A stretch of 64,000 nucleotides of DNA, taken from Siphonodentalium dalli. Its lineage: Eukaryota; Mollusca; Scaphopoda; Gadilida; Siphonodentaliidae. Below, piece by piece: positions 1 to 24,561 of this stretch. Location: contig CP136065.1 in the NCBI GenBank assembly GCA_032622095.1, forward strand, positions 53,691,949 to 53,755,948, in the 5' to 3' direction. The notes beneath the pieces are model-generated. The model did not search any database, was not told the DNA's origin, and saw nothing but the letters and a program-made list of their open reading frames with translations. Position 1 is the first letter of the stretch. The number at the start of each line of letters is the position of its first letter. Position numbers and translations under genes: made by a program.

Positions 1-52
1 CTTCTTTTCCGTATGATTTAGTATGGGACTTTTAGAAGAAAGGTTATGATCA

Positions 53-175
53 TACAGTAATGCCCTAAGTAATCGACTCTTTAACCACAGCAGAATTATG
101 GATAACTTTTCAGGATTTAGTCGGAAATATGGCTTGTTGCCATTCATCGGAAAGCTCTCCCCGAGCATTACTGTA
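53..175. mobile_element. Palindromic TA-flanked MITE, internally deleted copy
   Basis: It starts TACAGTAATGCCCTAAG and ends GAGCATTACTGTA. The left arm is complete and most of the right arm is lost. Ends starting CAGT next to TA suggest a Tc1/mariner-derived element. Confidence 0.75.
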
Positions 176-297
176 CATGTACTTCAACAAACTATATTAT
201 GGCCATTATTCGTAATTGGAACTCAGAGATTGGTGCATCAGAACCATTGTATCTCAAAAAGTTTTAAATATTGTATGATGTTCCAGGATTGTGAATT

Positions 298-405
298 TTA
301 ACCCATTCATGACTGGAGCTTCCTCAAATTTTTCAAAAACCCTGTGCCAATGCATTCTCTTATACATGCGATTCGACCATAGGGAGCCTTGCATAAATAA
401 GTTAT
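298..405. mobile_element. Fragment of TTAA-type double-hairpin MITE
   Basis: It contains the family's start (AACCCATTCATGACTGGAGC) and first hairpin arm (CCAATGCATTCTCTTAT). The second hairpin is absent. Confidence 0.6.
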
Positions 406-566
406 GTTCTTCTTGGTACATGTAATATTGGTTCAACAAACTTGGTTTGATATCTCAGCTGTGTTGACCGCGAACACATTCCATAGATTTAATACACACA
501 AAATTGCCTAGCTACCGTATACATTTGTTTTCCCTTGCCATTTGAAATATTTAGAATACCTTGCTA

Positions 567-675
567 CATATTGACCAACCATTGGAAACCATTACTAGAT
601 ATTGACCTACCATTGGAAACCCTTACTACATATTGACCTACCATTGGAAACCATTACTAGATATTGACCTACCAC
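567..675. repeat. 31-bp tandem repeat abutting UCP4 exon 4 donor
   Basis: Units begin TATTGACC at 568, 600, 631 and 662 (periods 32, 31, 31). On the minus strand units 2 and 3 carry GGTAGGTCAATA, the same sequence as the true exon 4 donor; the unit furthest downstream has GGTTGGTCAATA. Confidence 0.85.
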
Positions 676-757
676 ACTGGGAAATGACCAGCTGAGTCCT
701 TTTTGAACACCTTATCCCTAAGAACCTCATAGAATGTCATTCTACATCCAGTATAAA
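673..757 (-). CDS. SLC25A27: UCP4 exon 4
   Basis: The acceptor TTAATTTCAG precedes 757. The exon encodes YTGCRMTFYEVLRDKVF and continues to HFPV, then leaves TG for the next codon, probably Trp as in UCP4. The donor is GTG|GTAGGTCAATAT at 672. That donor lies at the edge of a 31-bp tandem repeat that repeats the same donor sequence. Confidence 0.87.
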
Positions 758-3700
758 CTGAAATTAAGCAAAGTTGCTAGTGATGATCAGCCCTCAAAAT
801 TAGCTATGACAAAAGGCAATGCAGTAGAAAAATTTGTTACAAACAATATAGAATTTCATGCCATTCTAAGACAAATAGTGCGAAAAGAATAATGCCAATT
901 TCAAGGACTGGATGATATACTAGTACTATAACCACCATTATCTCAGTGACAAATATAAAAACAAGAATTAAGGTACCGTATTTTGTATCCCATCAATATT
1001 TATGTGAATATCCCCAGAACAGTCGTGAATTATTCAGTCATTTAGAGGAATTTTCAAAAATTTAGTTAAAAAAATGACATTAGGCCATTCATTGGACTTA
1101 ATATCTGAACATTCTCCAAGTGAATTGCTTGTCAGAAAATACAAAGTCATGATAGCATTAAATATACATATATACATATAACATTATTACTACAGAAGCT
1201 TGTTACTGAGAAGAGATAGAAAACCACGTGTGTTATGAAATTGAAAATTGCCGTCTTCGCTCTCGCGATGGTCATCTTCAACAACTTTGTATTAAGTTTT
1301 CCCATAAAATACGTTTTTCAAGGTAAATAGTTTTACAAATTGCTATAATTTCGGCACCATGAGGTGACTTTTTACCCCTTCTCATCAACATTTTTGGCGA
1401 TTTTCATATGCATAAAAACGGAATAGAGTCCGACCCTTATGCAAATAAACATTTAAAAAATAGTCTTTTTATGAGAAAATGGTTTGGTGCATGCATATAT
1501 TATGCAAATAGCCGAAATATGCATTTAAACGATATGCAATTAACTGAAATTGACTGTAATACCTATGTGTCTGTATAATGCTGGGAGCACTCCTTGCCAC
1601 AACTTGAATACTCCCTCTTCTCTGACTAAAAGAGAACAATCTCATTATGAGTTATCTGACGGAAGTACTGATCTGGGTTCGAAATACAATTTTATGCTGA
1701 TAATTCAAAAGTCAAATTTTTTATATTCACTTTTCTACAGTGACCTTGTATGAATACATGTATCTACAGCAAATTAACGTCCGTTTTGTCCATCAGTATG
1801 CTCTTGAATGGCAATCAAAAGTGTATAAAATCTGTCAGACTCGCACTGTGAATTGGCTAAACAATTTGGGTCGTACAATTTTTCAATTAATTTTAAATTC
1901 ATGCAGCAACGGATGCGCGAAATATAGTACATGTACTGCACAAATATAAATACGAGTAAGGTAGTAAATTTCACTTCATCAAGATGCTTTATCAGCTTAT
2001 GCTAATCATCATACAAGGATAGTTTGAAATTTGTAAGCAACTCAAATACATGTGGTACATGTCCATGTACCGGTATATACATGTATTTGAAAAATAAATT
2101 ACTTACCAATACCAACAGCTGTTCCAAGCACACCTCTGTGTGGAATACTGGTCTTGGTAAGATTCTCGTGAACATGATGAGACTTCTCTCCTTGTATTTG
2201 CAGTCTAGTTTTGGTCAAATCCAGAGGGTATGTTACTGTAAAGAACAAGTATGCATTTAAATTATATGTACATGTATAGAAATACATGTACATGTAATGT
2301 TCTGTAACAAGCCTGCAGAATGAGGTCTCCAGAGGGTGAATTTAGTCTATCCCGCATGGTGGGCTAGCGTCACCAAATTCACTTCTGGGAACCTCATTCT
2401 ACTGAGGCCTCAACTGCTATGGGAGACCTAGGATCAGATTGAAGTTCCCCAGTTGAATTTGGTGATGTTAACCCATTAGTCACCTTGATTAGTCATTTTA
2501 TCTTCTGAAAATTAGGGGATACATGTACATGTATAAAAACTGAACAGAAGGGAAAAAGTACATGTAACTAAAACCAAAGTTAATTTGAGACTACTACACA
2601 ACTTCCCAGAATGAGGTCCCCAGATGGATAATTTGGTGATGCTAGCCTGTGGTGTGGGATAGCATCACTAAATTCACCCTCTGGGGACCTCATTCTGCAA
2701 ATGACAGACACACTATTTGCAGGATTGTTCTACAAATAATCTTTAATATACATGATAATAAATTTACAGAAGCAATCCAGGTTGGTACATGTATAAGGTA
2801 ATGCCCTAAGTAATCGACTCCTTAAACACAGCAGAATTATGGGTAACTTTTCAGGATTTAGTCAGAAATATGGCTTGTTGCCATTCATCGGAAAGATCTC
2901 GGGGAGAGCTTTCCGATGAATGGCAACAAGCCATATTTCCGACTAAATCCTGATAAGTTACCCATAATTCTGCTGTGTTTAAGGAGTCGATTACTTAGAG
3001 CATAACTGTACATGTATTTACTAATATTTGCAACACAGAGTGAAATTTGAATGCAGGACATTGTTCGGTTGAAATTACGACTTGTGACATTGCATTCACA
3101 GCCCAACTTACATGTACATCAATATTGTAACATAGAATTTGTTAGATGGGAACTTTCCAGATTATAATTTAAATGTGATGATAAATATATATATATGTTT
3201 TTCCCCTCTTTTTTAGTTACAGTGTCCTTTCGCACATCAATGTTCGCTATCCCAGACAGATTTGAATGGGGCCCCACTCTGTCCACTTTATTTGCGACTT
3301 CTGGATTATTCTTTAGTCAAATTTCATGTTATATTTTGCTTCAAGTTATAAAATTTACAAAAAAAATAAATTGTCTATCATTGGTTTTGATGATTCTCTA
3401 TTGATCAAAAAATGTTTTAGCTTATGGGTTGGACGATGTTCGGGGTGTTGTACAATGCTCACATTGACTTGTGTGTCAAATTGTTAAACTATGATCGGGA
3501 AATAAGTTAACTGTGTGGTATGCATATAGCAATACTTTTCATGGCATTTGTCACTGGTCTAATCAATGATTTGTACAGATTGTGGATCCATATTGAGACA
3601 TCTGAAATACATGTAGATAGGCTGTAGTGAATATACAGTAATGCTCTAAGTAATCGACTTCTTAACCACAGCAGAATTATGGGTAACTTTTCAGGATTTA

Positions 3701-6700
3701 GTCGGAAATATGGCTTGTTGCCATTCTCGGAAAGCTCTCGGGGAGAGCTTTCCGATGAATGGCAACAAACCATATTTCCGACTAAATCCTGAAAAGTTAC
3801 CAATAATTCTGCTGTGGTTAAGAAGTCGATTACTTAGAGCATTACTGTATGTTTACATGACAATCAAATGTAATGGACTGAGAGAAAAATATTAACCCTT
3901 TCATGTTTAGAGCTTCCTGAAATTTTGAGAAAACCCTATGCCAAAGAATACTCTTATACATGTATATGCGAGTCTCCCATAGGGAGCCTAGCATATATAA
4001 GAGAATACATTGGCCTAACAATATTTACCTTGACCTTATAAGCCAGAGCATTCTCTTATATATGCAAGGCTCCATATTGCAGACTCACGTATATAAGAGA
4101 ATGCACTGGCACATGGTCATTAAAAATTAATGCTGCACCAGTGCAGCTCCCGTCATGAAAGGGTTAATTTAATCCACCAGTTGAGGGTACATAAAGGGAA
4201 TAGAAGTTTATTTTGTTGCATTCCATGGATAATGGATGCAAGTTGGTCTGACATTTTTATGTTGATAACATGACATATCACTCAACCATACTGTTGGATG
4301 ATGGTATCAAGCATGAAAGTTGTGTTTGAAGCAAAATGAAGAGGCAGTGTGGCTCCACACCCAAACTGGACATTTTTTTTGCTCACTGTCGCTTTAAGAG
4401 ATGATAAACAGAGGGTCATGAAAAGGATTGTGATGGCGCAGCTTGGAACACCAGAAACAACTCCATGTGGCTCCCTGATCGGTGTAGAGTCCAGGTCAGA
4501 CATGGCTCAGCATGCAGTGAGCTACAATGTTAGTATGCGTCTGACTTCTGCGGGGATTATAGACTAATCCAGGGATTTTTCTGTCTATTTTGGGAATGGG
4601 TCCGGGTCCCATCGAATTGGGAAAAATGTGTCTTTACAGACCAAAATTGGGAATTTTCCATGTTTTAGAAAAAGCCATGGACACCAAACTTCGACAAGTA
4701 TTTACTATACACCTGTTTTATATAAATCAGCAATATATTTAGAGTTATCCTCCCTCTTTCATAAATGCGCTGACTGGTAGAGGGGAGGTAATTCGCATGT
4801 TAAGCTAATACATGTAGTTAGGTCGCCCCGTGTACATTATACGATGCGGGCTCCCGCTGATTTACTACGGGTTTTCAGCTGTTTATCGATCGACTGAGTA
4901 CAAAACATCGGAAAAAATTGATAATTATTCAATAAACCCGATGGTATTATATACCTGCCTGCAATTGGGTATTTGGTGGTTGAAAATTGGGAATAAAGGT
5001 GCCTTTTTCACATTGGGAATGGGCCTGAATACCGGACCCTGAGGACACCTAAAAAATCCCTGTAATCCATTGTTTCGCTTAAGCCAGTAATCAGATCGCC
5101 TGGAGTCCTTGAGCATTCAAGCCAGGATATCTGATCCATTGTTCCGCTGAAGCCAGTAATCCGAATTCCGAACTGGCTAATTGCTGGAGTGTTCCGAGTC
5201 AGGACATCTGATCAATGTGATTCCGCCGGCAGTAAGGAACAGTGTTTGCAAAGTTCTTATTAATCTTAACATCCCTACCAATTATAACTTATAAGTGATT
5301 TACGCTTAAGCATAAGTGAATTACGCTAAAGCGTAAATGATTTATGCTTAAGTGTAATCAGCTAATAAATGTGAAAATGACCTCCCATAAATTTGTGCAT
5401 GCTCCAAATAATACTGACATCTAAATAGTATGAAAAAAATTTGAATGATCTTGAAAGAAGTAAAACCACGACAGGGGATAGCATACCGGGTATATAGTAT
5501 ATACCGGACCTCCTATTTACCGAGAACAACCGAGAACAACCGAGAACAAGTCCAAAATTAATAAATAAGTCATAATAATGTCCAAGTATAGTGTATATAT
5601 CACTCTTAAGTAGATATTGTACCATATTTGACCATTTAAATGACATATATGTTGTTATTTTACGTATACCGAGAACTTGAAACGTCGCCGTCATGTTCTC
5701 GGCTGGCGGTAACACAAAGGCATAAGTCGTGCCTAAGTGTTAATTAACGGGACCTGGGTCTGTTTGGTGATTAGAATTAATTGAGTTGTGTACACTAATA
5801 TGTGTTACTGTTTGTTAATCACTGCGATGTGTGAGTGCATAACATGGTAGGTGAGAAATATATTAAAGAAATAATTACAACTGATGCAAAAAAAACCACG
5901 TTCTGTAATCTGTCACTTGGAAGAACAAATCCTACTTCTCAAATCAGCAATTGAATCTGGATCTATAATTGGTATCGACGGAACATTTAATCTTGCATCT
6001 TGCTGTGTAACAACTATTATGTTTAAAAACCCTAATATTATAAGGAAATCAACTTCAGATCCACCAATACTTTTAGGACCTTTATTTTTGCATTGGGATG
6101 GTACTTTTTAATCTTACCATCGGTTTTTATCTTATTTATCAAGTAAATTAGCAGGCATTTCACAAGATAAAGTAACATTTGGAACTGGTGATGAATTGTA
6201 ACTTGTGAATGCCATAACATCTTATTTTCCAAACAGCATGCATACAAGTTATGCACACGCCATCTTAAGGACAATCATCTCCATAATCTAAAAAAGACCG
6301 ACAATGACGAGACTGTGCAAAAAGTTATCAATAAGGTTTTCAATACAAAGACTGGACTTCTGACAATGACAGACATATGATGAGACAGAAGCTGACATGC
6401 TTACGCAAAACAGACGATATTTGACAAATTCATTCATGTCGAGATTACGAACTAAAATATTTGACGCTCGAAAGCAAAATAAAAACATTCCTAAATTTTG
6501 GACTAATAACAATTGTGAATCAATGAATAATATTATTAAATTATCAACCGATTGGAAAATATTAAAACTCCCAGACTTAACAGACAGACTTTATGAAATT
6601 GTAAATGATCAACTCAGGGATATTAGAAGTGCGCTGCACTCAACTGATGACTTTCAGTTAGCGGAAAAATTCAAAGTAAGACATAAAATTTGGGTAAACT

Positions 6701-8930
6701 TGCCACCGGAACGATGATAATTTTTAGACGTCTAAAACAAATTCTACAATTCATATCAGCGCCTTCGATTGTTTTGCTATCAACAGCCGAAAAAAAGAAG
6801 TCCCAAAGGGCAATGTCACACACTCCCATTAGATGGGGTAAATGTGCCGAGTCTCAAAAGGTGGAGCTCGAGTGCTGTAATAAGTGAAACATCACAAGCA
6901 CTTTAAACAAAACATAGGGGCACGTTGCCTACCGGTCCAAAGCCCGGATAAAAGCTGATGGAAGTTTAAATTCGTGTCAAACCGAGAAGACACTACAAAC
7001 CGAGAACAAGCTTAATTATCAAACCGAGAAGACACTACAAACCGAGAACAAGCTTAATTAATTAAGCCGATACGCTGTATGTTAAACGAGATCGTCGCTC
7101 GGTGGCGCTTACAATTTGTTAACAATATGTTGATTAAATGCATAAAAGTAAACATTTTAATGAAAATATTGATGTCTACTGTAGATATTTCAAATAAAAC
7201 ACTATATTTAATGTATATAAGGCATTTTAAACCTTGTTCTCGGTAAATAGGGTGACCCGTATATACATGTACATGTAGGCTGCCGAGTTAAGAATATGGT
7301 TGAGTTGACATAATTAACTCAGACTGTTTGACACAGTGTATACTGTCATTACAATTACATTAAATTAGTTTATTCTCTTAACACTCATATTGTACAATTG
7401 TATGAGTATTGAGACACAACGTTCGAAGATTACCCAGTTTTACGTTTATTATGAACTAGGTCAGTGGGTGAGCCACCGATCAATCTTTATTTTGGGATTC
7501 GAGACCTGATTTTGGGATCCCTGACCTGTTGAAAGTTGAGGGTGCGACGATTTGCAGTAGGTCCCTATTTGCGGAGATCACTTTGCGGAGGTCCCCCGAA
7601 TTCGCGGAGGTCCCCTAAAATGGGCGAAATATGTTGATTTTAATGAGGGAACGGGTGCGTATATGTCAATTGATACGTATTTTAAACAAATAACGACACG
7701 ATCATCATAATAGTGGTTTGTTCTATCAATTATATATGCGCCGAGTTCACTTGGTGCAAATCAAACGGCGATAAATATTCACTATATAGATCTATATGTC
7801 CTCGTATGCCAGGACTCCTTAAAGTTGTGAATAAGATGAAGAATATTTATTAGATGTTATTTATTAAGTCAATCAAATAATATTATTCATTAGCTAGCGC
7901 CTATATATACACACTCCGCGCGCGCGGAGATTGCTGCGTGGGTGTCCTGCATGGTCACGCAAATTAAATCGCGGAGATCCCCTAAAATGGGCATAATATG
8001 TTGATTTTAATGAGGGAACGGGTGCGTATATGTCAATTGATACGTATTTTAAACAAATAACGACACGATCATCATAATAGTGGTTTTTTCAATTGATACA
8101 TATTTTAAACAAATAACTACACGATCATCATAATAGTGGTTTGTTCTATCAATTATATATGCGCCGAGTTCACTTGGTGATCTAATAAATATTCATCTTA
8201 TTCACAAATTAATTTAAGGAGTCCTTCTGGCATACGAGGACATATAGATCTATATAGTGAATATTTATCGCCGTTTGATTAATTGCACCAAGTGAACTCG
8301 GCACATATATAATTGATAGTACATACGTATCAATTGACATAAACGCACCCGTTCCCTCATTAAAATCAACATATTTCGCCCATTTTAGGGGACCTCCGCG
8401 ATTTAATTTGCGAGATCAGGACACCCGCGCAGCAATATCCGGGAGTGTATATATATAGGCGCTAGCTAATGAATAATATTATTTGATTGACTTAATAACA
8501 TCTAATAAATATTCATCTTATTCACAAATTAATTTAAGGAGTCCTTCTGGCATACGAGGACATATAGATCTATATAGTGAATATTTATCGCCATTTGATT
8601 TGCACCAAGTGAACTCGGCACATATATAATTGATAGAACAAACCATTAATTATTATGAATATGATGATCGTGTCGTTATTTGTTTAAAATATGTATCAAT
8701 TGACATAAACGCACCTCATTAAAATCAACATATTTCGCCCATTTTAGGGAACCTCCGCGAATTCGGGGGACCTCCGCAAAGTGACCTCCGCAAATAGGGA
8801 CCTACTGCAAATCGTCACACCGAAAGTTGAGATCACTGTCACCTGTTTCTGCAACAACTGCAGCTGTAGATGATAATGTGTACTTGAGTAGGAATGCCCC
8901 TGCTCCTGTGTTCTTATTATTTGAAGTCAT
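673..8930 (-). CDS. SLC25A27: UCP4-type mitochondrial carrier, 5' part of gene (4 exons, rest outside window)
   Basis: Spliced minus-strand gene: 8930-8843, 2235-2107, 1625-1563, 757-673. Phases agree at every junction, and all introns are GT-AG. The 121 codons seen cover most of the first of three carrier repeats. Visible are the signature PLDLTK at residues 33-38, followed by TRLQIQGE, then EEGVFKLWQG near 75-84, PALYRH, and a YTGCRM...YE segment near 95-104. The wording of these blocks fits UCP4 better than UCP5 or UCP1-3; that family match is from memory, not a search. UCP4 proteins sit in the mitochondrial inner membrane and are linked to proton or anion transport. The family is about 320 residues, so about two thirds is missing: the exon 4 donor is intact and the next exons must lie left of base 1. 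Intron 1 (6.6 kb) is packed with transposons. It is divergent to GRB2, 568 bp away. Confidence 0.9.
1563..1625 (-). CDS. SLC25A27: UCP4 exon 3
   Basis: A 63-nt exon between the acceptor TCTCTTTTAG and a donor starting GTATTA. It encodes REEGVFKLWQGVLPALYRHI, the conserved matrix helix and the start of transmembrane helix 2. Its phase (2 nt in, 1 nt out) matches its neighbours. Confidence 0.9.
   Translation of the reverse strand, partial: SEKREYSSCGKECSQHYTDT
2107..2235 (-). CDS. SLC25A27: UCP4 exon 2 (carrier signature)
   Basis: The acceptor TTCTTTACAG precedes 2235 and the donor ATTG|GTAAGT follows 2107. The exon carries TYPLDLTKTRLQIQGE, the classic mitochondrial-carrier P-x-D-x-x-K signature with its following basic stretch. 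A variable hydrophilic matrix loop rich in His, Thr and Lys follows, then PHRGVLGTA. It runs 2 nt + 42 codons + 1 nt. Confidence 0.93.
2306..2735. mobile_element. hAT-like MITE of the GAATGAGGTCCCCAGAGG family
   Basis: Subterminal hairpins read GAATGAGGTC..CAGAGGGTGAATTTAG at each end with an inverted copy. The interior includes the family's CTAGGATCAGATTGAAG segment. It lies in UCP4 intron 1, and the ends are degraded. Confidence 0.65.
2797..3010. mobile_element. Palindromic TA-flanked MITE, full hairpin
   Basis: The left arm runs from GGTAATGCCCTAAG to the centre near 2895 (GATCTCGGGGAGAGC). The right arm is its near-perfect reverse complement and ends GAGCATAACTGTA. It would fold into a stem of about 100 bp. 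Confidence 0.8.
3634..3849. mobile_element. Palindromic TA-flanked MITE, full hairpin
   Basis: The ends are TACAGTAATGCTCTAAG and CTTAGAGCATTACTGTA. The centre is CTCTCGGGGAGAG near 3738. Its arms are near-perfect inverted copies of each other and closely match the copies at 2797, 19434 and 31308. Confidence 0.85.
3892..4167. mobile_element. TTAA-type double-hairpin MITE, complete
   Basis: It begins TTAACCCTTTCATG and ends TCATGAAAGGGTTAA. Inside are two stem-loops built on TCTCTTATATATGC arms. TTAA at both ends suggests a TTAA target duplication. Confidence 0.75.
4568..5063. mobile_element. Possible hAT-type non-autonomous element
   Basis: The ends are inverted (CAGGGATTTTT at left, AAAAAATCCCTG at right). 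GGGAATGGG motifs lie near both ends. TAATCC occurs on both flanks, but the exact target duplication is unclear. Confidence 0.4.
5497..7266 (+). mobile_element. Decayed MULE (Mutator-like) transposon
   Basis: The perfect 18-bp terminal repeat CCTATTTACCGAGAACAA is at 5512-5529, and its reverse complement is at 7234-7251. The similarity extends outward to GTATATAC on both sides (5497, 7259). CCGAGAAC repeats lie inside both ends, at 5521-5549 and 6981-7062. The interior holds a broken transposase from about 5884 to 6887. No clear target duplication remains. Confidence 0.75.
5884..6887 (+). pseudogene. MULE transposase remnant, frameshifted
   Basis: Pieces in several frames match the order of a MULE DDE transposase. 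IGIDGTFNLASC (first Asp motif) is near 5970. HWDGTF is near 6093, followed after a frameshift by FGTGDE and an in-frame stop, then LVNAI. LCTRHLKDN is near 6252, and FWTNNNCESMNNIIK is near 6498, with further decay to 6887. At least three frame changes plus stops make this nonfunctional. It lies in UCP4 intron 1, antisense to that gene. The family assignment rests on the DGTF, C-x-RHLKDN and NNxxESMNN motifs, which are characteristic of MULEs. Confidence 0.75.
7541..8821. mobile_element. Foldback element with nested inverted repeats and 10-bp target duplication
   Basis: GAAAGTTGAG occurs at 7531-7540 and again at 8822-8831, a perfect 10-bp target duplication. The termini are inverted repeats (GACGATTTGCAGTAGG near the left end, its reverse complement at right) with one mismatch in the first 27 bp. 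The outer arms are about 440 bp each. Two further partial arms in the same two orientations fill the centre (about 7970-8170 and 8170-8400), giving a right-right-left-left layout. No coding sequence is seen. A 10-bp duplication with long arms fits a non-autonomous MULE-type element. Confidence 0.85.
8843..8930 (-). CDS. SLC25A27: UCP4 exon 1 (start codon exon)
   Basis: ATG at 8930-8928 opens 29 codons, starting MTSNNKNTG and ending STAAVVAET, which is the first transmembrane helix region of the carrier. The exon ends in one extra G that completes a Val codon with exon 2. The donor is CAG|GTGACA at 8842. An insertion target duplication (8822-8831) lies only 10 nt further into the intron. Confidence 0.88.
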
Positions 8931-9498
8931 TATAAGAGTCAGCAATTCTTATATCTTGCGCCATTTATGCAGAAAAAATGTTGTCACGTGTTCGGTAAGT
9001 CTGTTTGTAAACAAACCTAACTCCACGAAGGGAAGATAAGTCGGTAGAATACTTGCACTTTCTTGTAAGGTGCTTGAAGGGTGGGCGCCCGAGTTCTCAT
9101 CAAAATTCCTTCAGTATTAAATTCGGACCAAATAGAGCGAATAAATCTAACATATATTGATAAATTCTATCAACATACGGTTATCAAAGTCGCCCAACGC
9201 CACATAAATCCTAACCAACTCTTAGTCGCACCTGTTGAAAATGTCCTCTTACAGTGCATAGCCCCGTGGTGACCCCCGAAAATATCTAAGTTATGACAAC
9301 AACAAATAGTTCCATATAGATCTTTCCATGTGAATTATTACAGATAACTATTAAGTTAGTTTTTAGAAAATTACAATATGTAGTGAATAGAGAATGGGAT
9401 TTTCAAACTTAAGATGCGATTTTAAATTCAGGAAAGGATATATTTATCGAATGGCGTATGAATACAAAAAAACACTTGTTGAGTGTTACAAATCCAAG
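8931..9498. promoter_or_regulatory. Likely divergent promoter between UCP4 and GRB2
   Basis: These 568 bp separate two start codons pointing away from each other. The stretch has no repeat-family sequence that I recognise. It contains an E-box CACGTG at 8985-8990 and a donor-like G|GTAAGT at 8994-8999 on the plus strand, which could end a noncoding GRB2 exon. The context around the GRB2 ATG (CCAAGATGGAGGC) resembles a YY1 site. Promoter function is inferred from position only. Confidence 0.55.
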
Positions 9499-22694
<13,196 letters not shown>

Positions 22695-23251
22695 GAATGA
22701 TCGGAGAAAGTATATGTGATTTCCTTACTTCTGATAGAGGAACTTTTACTTTTGAAAGATGCTATAAGCTGTTATCATTACAAGAAGGATGTATCAGGAT
22801 ATTAACATTACCCTTTATATTCTAAGGGGTCAGTCTATTAAAACGTGCTGGGTGCGTGTTATAAATGTCTGCATTTCATCTGTAAATCTCTTCATGTTTG
22901 TAGGTTACATGTATTATAATTAAATCTTGAAAATGTGACACTAAGCTCTTCATAAGTAGTAATGAAGAAATGAATGTAGGTGCGCTATGTTATATTGAAG
23001 AATATGAATGCTGTCATCATTGGGCACATTGTTCAGAATTCACACTAAATATGCCCAATTCTCACAGCACCATATTCCTCCATGATTTTGTTAATAGTGC
23101 TGAAACGGAAATTTGAATATTCTGATTGTTGTTTGGAAAAACACTGATTTTTATTGAAAAAAATTCTATTTGAATATTCATTCTTTCTAATGTCCGTACA
23201 TGTTTTTGACTTAACGATTAGCCTCAATTAGCTTCATGTAAGTTTAATAAA
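22695..23251 (+). other. GRB2: Probable GRB2 3' UTR with poly(A) signal
   Basis: Mostly unique AT-rich sequence after the stop. AATAAA at 23246-23251 is the first clear candidate poly(A) signal. Later AATAAA motifs (for example 24259-24264) could make a longer UTR. Transcript data would be needed to choose. Confidence 0.45.
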
Positions 23252-23329
23252 ATATTATTCCTTGTGCTCAAATAACACATAAATCAATATATCTTGCTCA
23301 ATTTCAAATAGTGATCTTCGCTAAAACTT

Positions 23330-23535
23330 ACTGGAGCTTCCTGTGCCAATACATTCTCTTATATATGCGTGTCTCCCATAGGGAACCTCGCATATATAAG
23401 AGAATGCATGAGCTTAACAATATTGACCTTGTAAGACAGTGGATTCTCTTATATGGGAGACACTCATATATACGAGAATGCAATGACACAAGGTCTTTAA
23501 TGCTGCACCAGCGCAGCTCCCATCATGACAGGATC
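23330..23535. mobile_element. TTAA-type double-hairpin MITE, partial
   Basis: Two TCTCTTATATATGCG stem-loops followed by the family's end, GCGCAGCTCCCATCATGA. Confidence 0.6.
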
Positions 23536-24416
23536 TATCCTCAAATCTGATGTAATAACTATTGTGTCATGGTACACTTTGAATGTAATACCTACAGTTG
23601 GAATCACAATTGGAGAGAGGTAACTCTATTACTCGATGATTAATCTCACTTGCCAATATACATACAGGGTTCACGTGTTGGTCTGGAATCCTGGAAAGAT
23701 TTGAAATTTTAAATATCGCTTCCAGCCCTGGAAAAGTACTCATCTTTGAAAAGTTTTGGAAAAATCCCCCCTCTACCGCTGCCGGTCTGGAAAAGTCATA
23801 ATTCAATAATCGCCATCCCAAAAAAAAGAGTAAAGATCGCTTGTTTAAAAGTGCCCACAATAATATTTTTTACAGTGAAATTTGGTAAAAGTTATGGAAT
23901 ATTACCAAAAATCCTGGTAAAGTTTCTGCAAAGTTATGGATTTTATCCCTTGATATATGTATGAACCCTGAATATACAACAGGAGATTTGTTATTTTCTT
24001 TCACAAATTCCACGAAATGTGAAAAGCTCTTGAAAGCTATGTTCGGACACCTTTTATAAATATTTTGCATATAAAGTTGCTTTTAAAGCTCTTTAATTTA
24101 TACTACTTGTTATGATGTTGGTTACTATTTTCATCCTACTTTTCTGAATCTGCTGTGTATGGGAAATAGCTTCCTTGAATATCAAATTACTATTTGTATA
24201 CTACAATCGAATATTTGAATACCCAGATATACATGTACTTGTTTCAGCACTATTTGTTAATAAAAATACAGATGGATATTGAAGATTGTTGATAAAGGTT
24301 CATCTCTCTTTATCTTTCAGAATCGCCATAATTATACTATTGGTGCATATTTTCAGCAATCAGTTTCAGGCCTCTCCATATGAGTAGGGCATGTGAGTGG
24401 GTGTGAGCTGTCCTTT

Positions 24417-24561
24417 AAACCTTTCATGACTGGAGCTTCCTGAAAGTCATTTGAAGCTGCGCTGGTGCAGCATTAAAGATCCTGTGCCATTGCATTCTCT
24501 TATATATGCGAGGCACAGGGTTTTTGCAAAATTTCATGAAGCTCCAGTCATGGAAGGGTTA
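24417..24561. mobile_element. TTAA-type hairpin MITE, internally deleted
   Basis: Both termini are present (CCTTTCATGACTGGAGC, CTCCAGTCATGGAAGGGTT) but only one half-hairpin remains. Confidence 0.6.

Noticed and set aside
1235-1322. Signal-peptide-like plus-strand frame (MKLKIAVFALAMVIFNN...) followed by a donor-like AAG|GTAAAT
   Set aside because: It lies in a short UCP4 intron between two proven exons on the other strand, with no second exon. A hydrophobic stretch of this length arises easily by chance.
2885-3106. Open frames over 2885-3106, 3507-3895 and 28774-28959
   Set aside because: They are translations of the palindromic MITE; the same peptide recurs wherever the repeat does.
4282-4567. 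Overlapping frames of about 73 codons on both strands
   Set aside because: No splice context, no family match, and the two strands are equally open.
5362-5715. 117-codon minus-strand frame
   Set aside because: It overlaps the MULE end and its subterminal repeats and has no recognisable domain.
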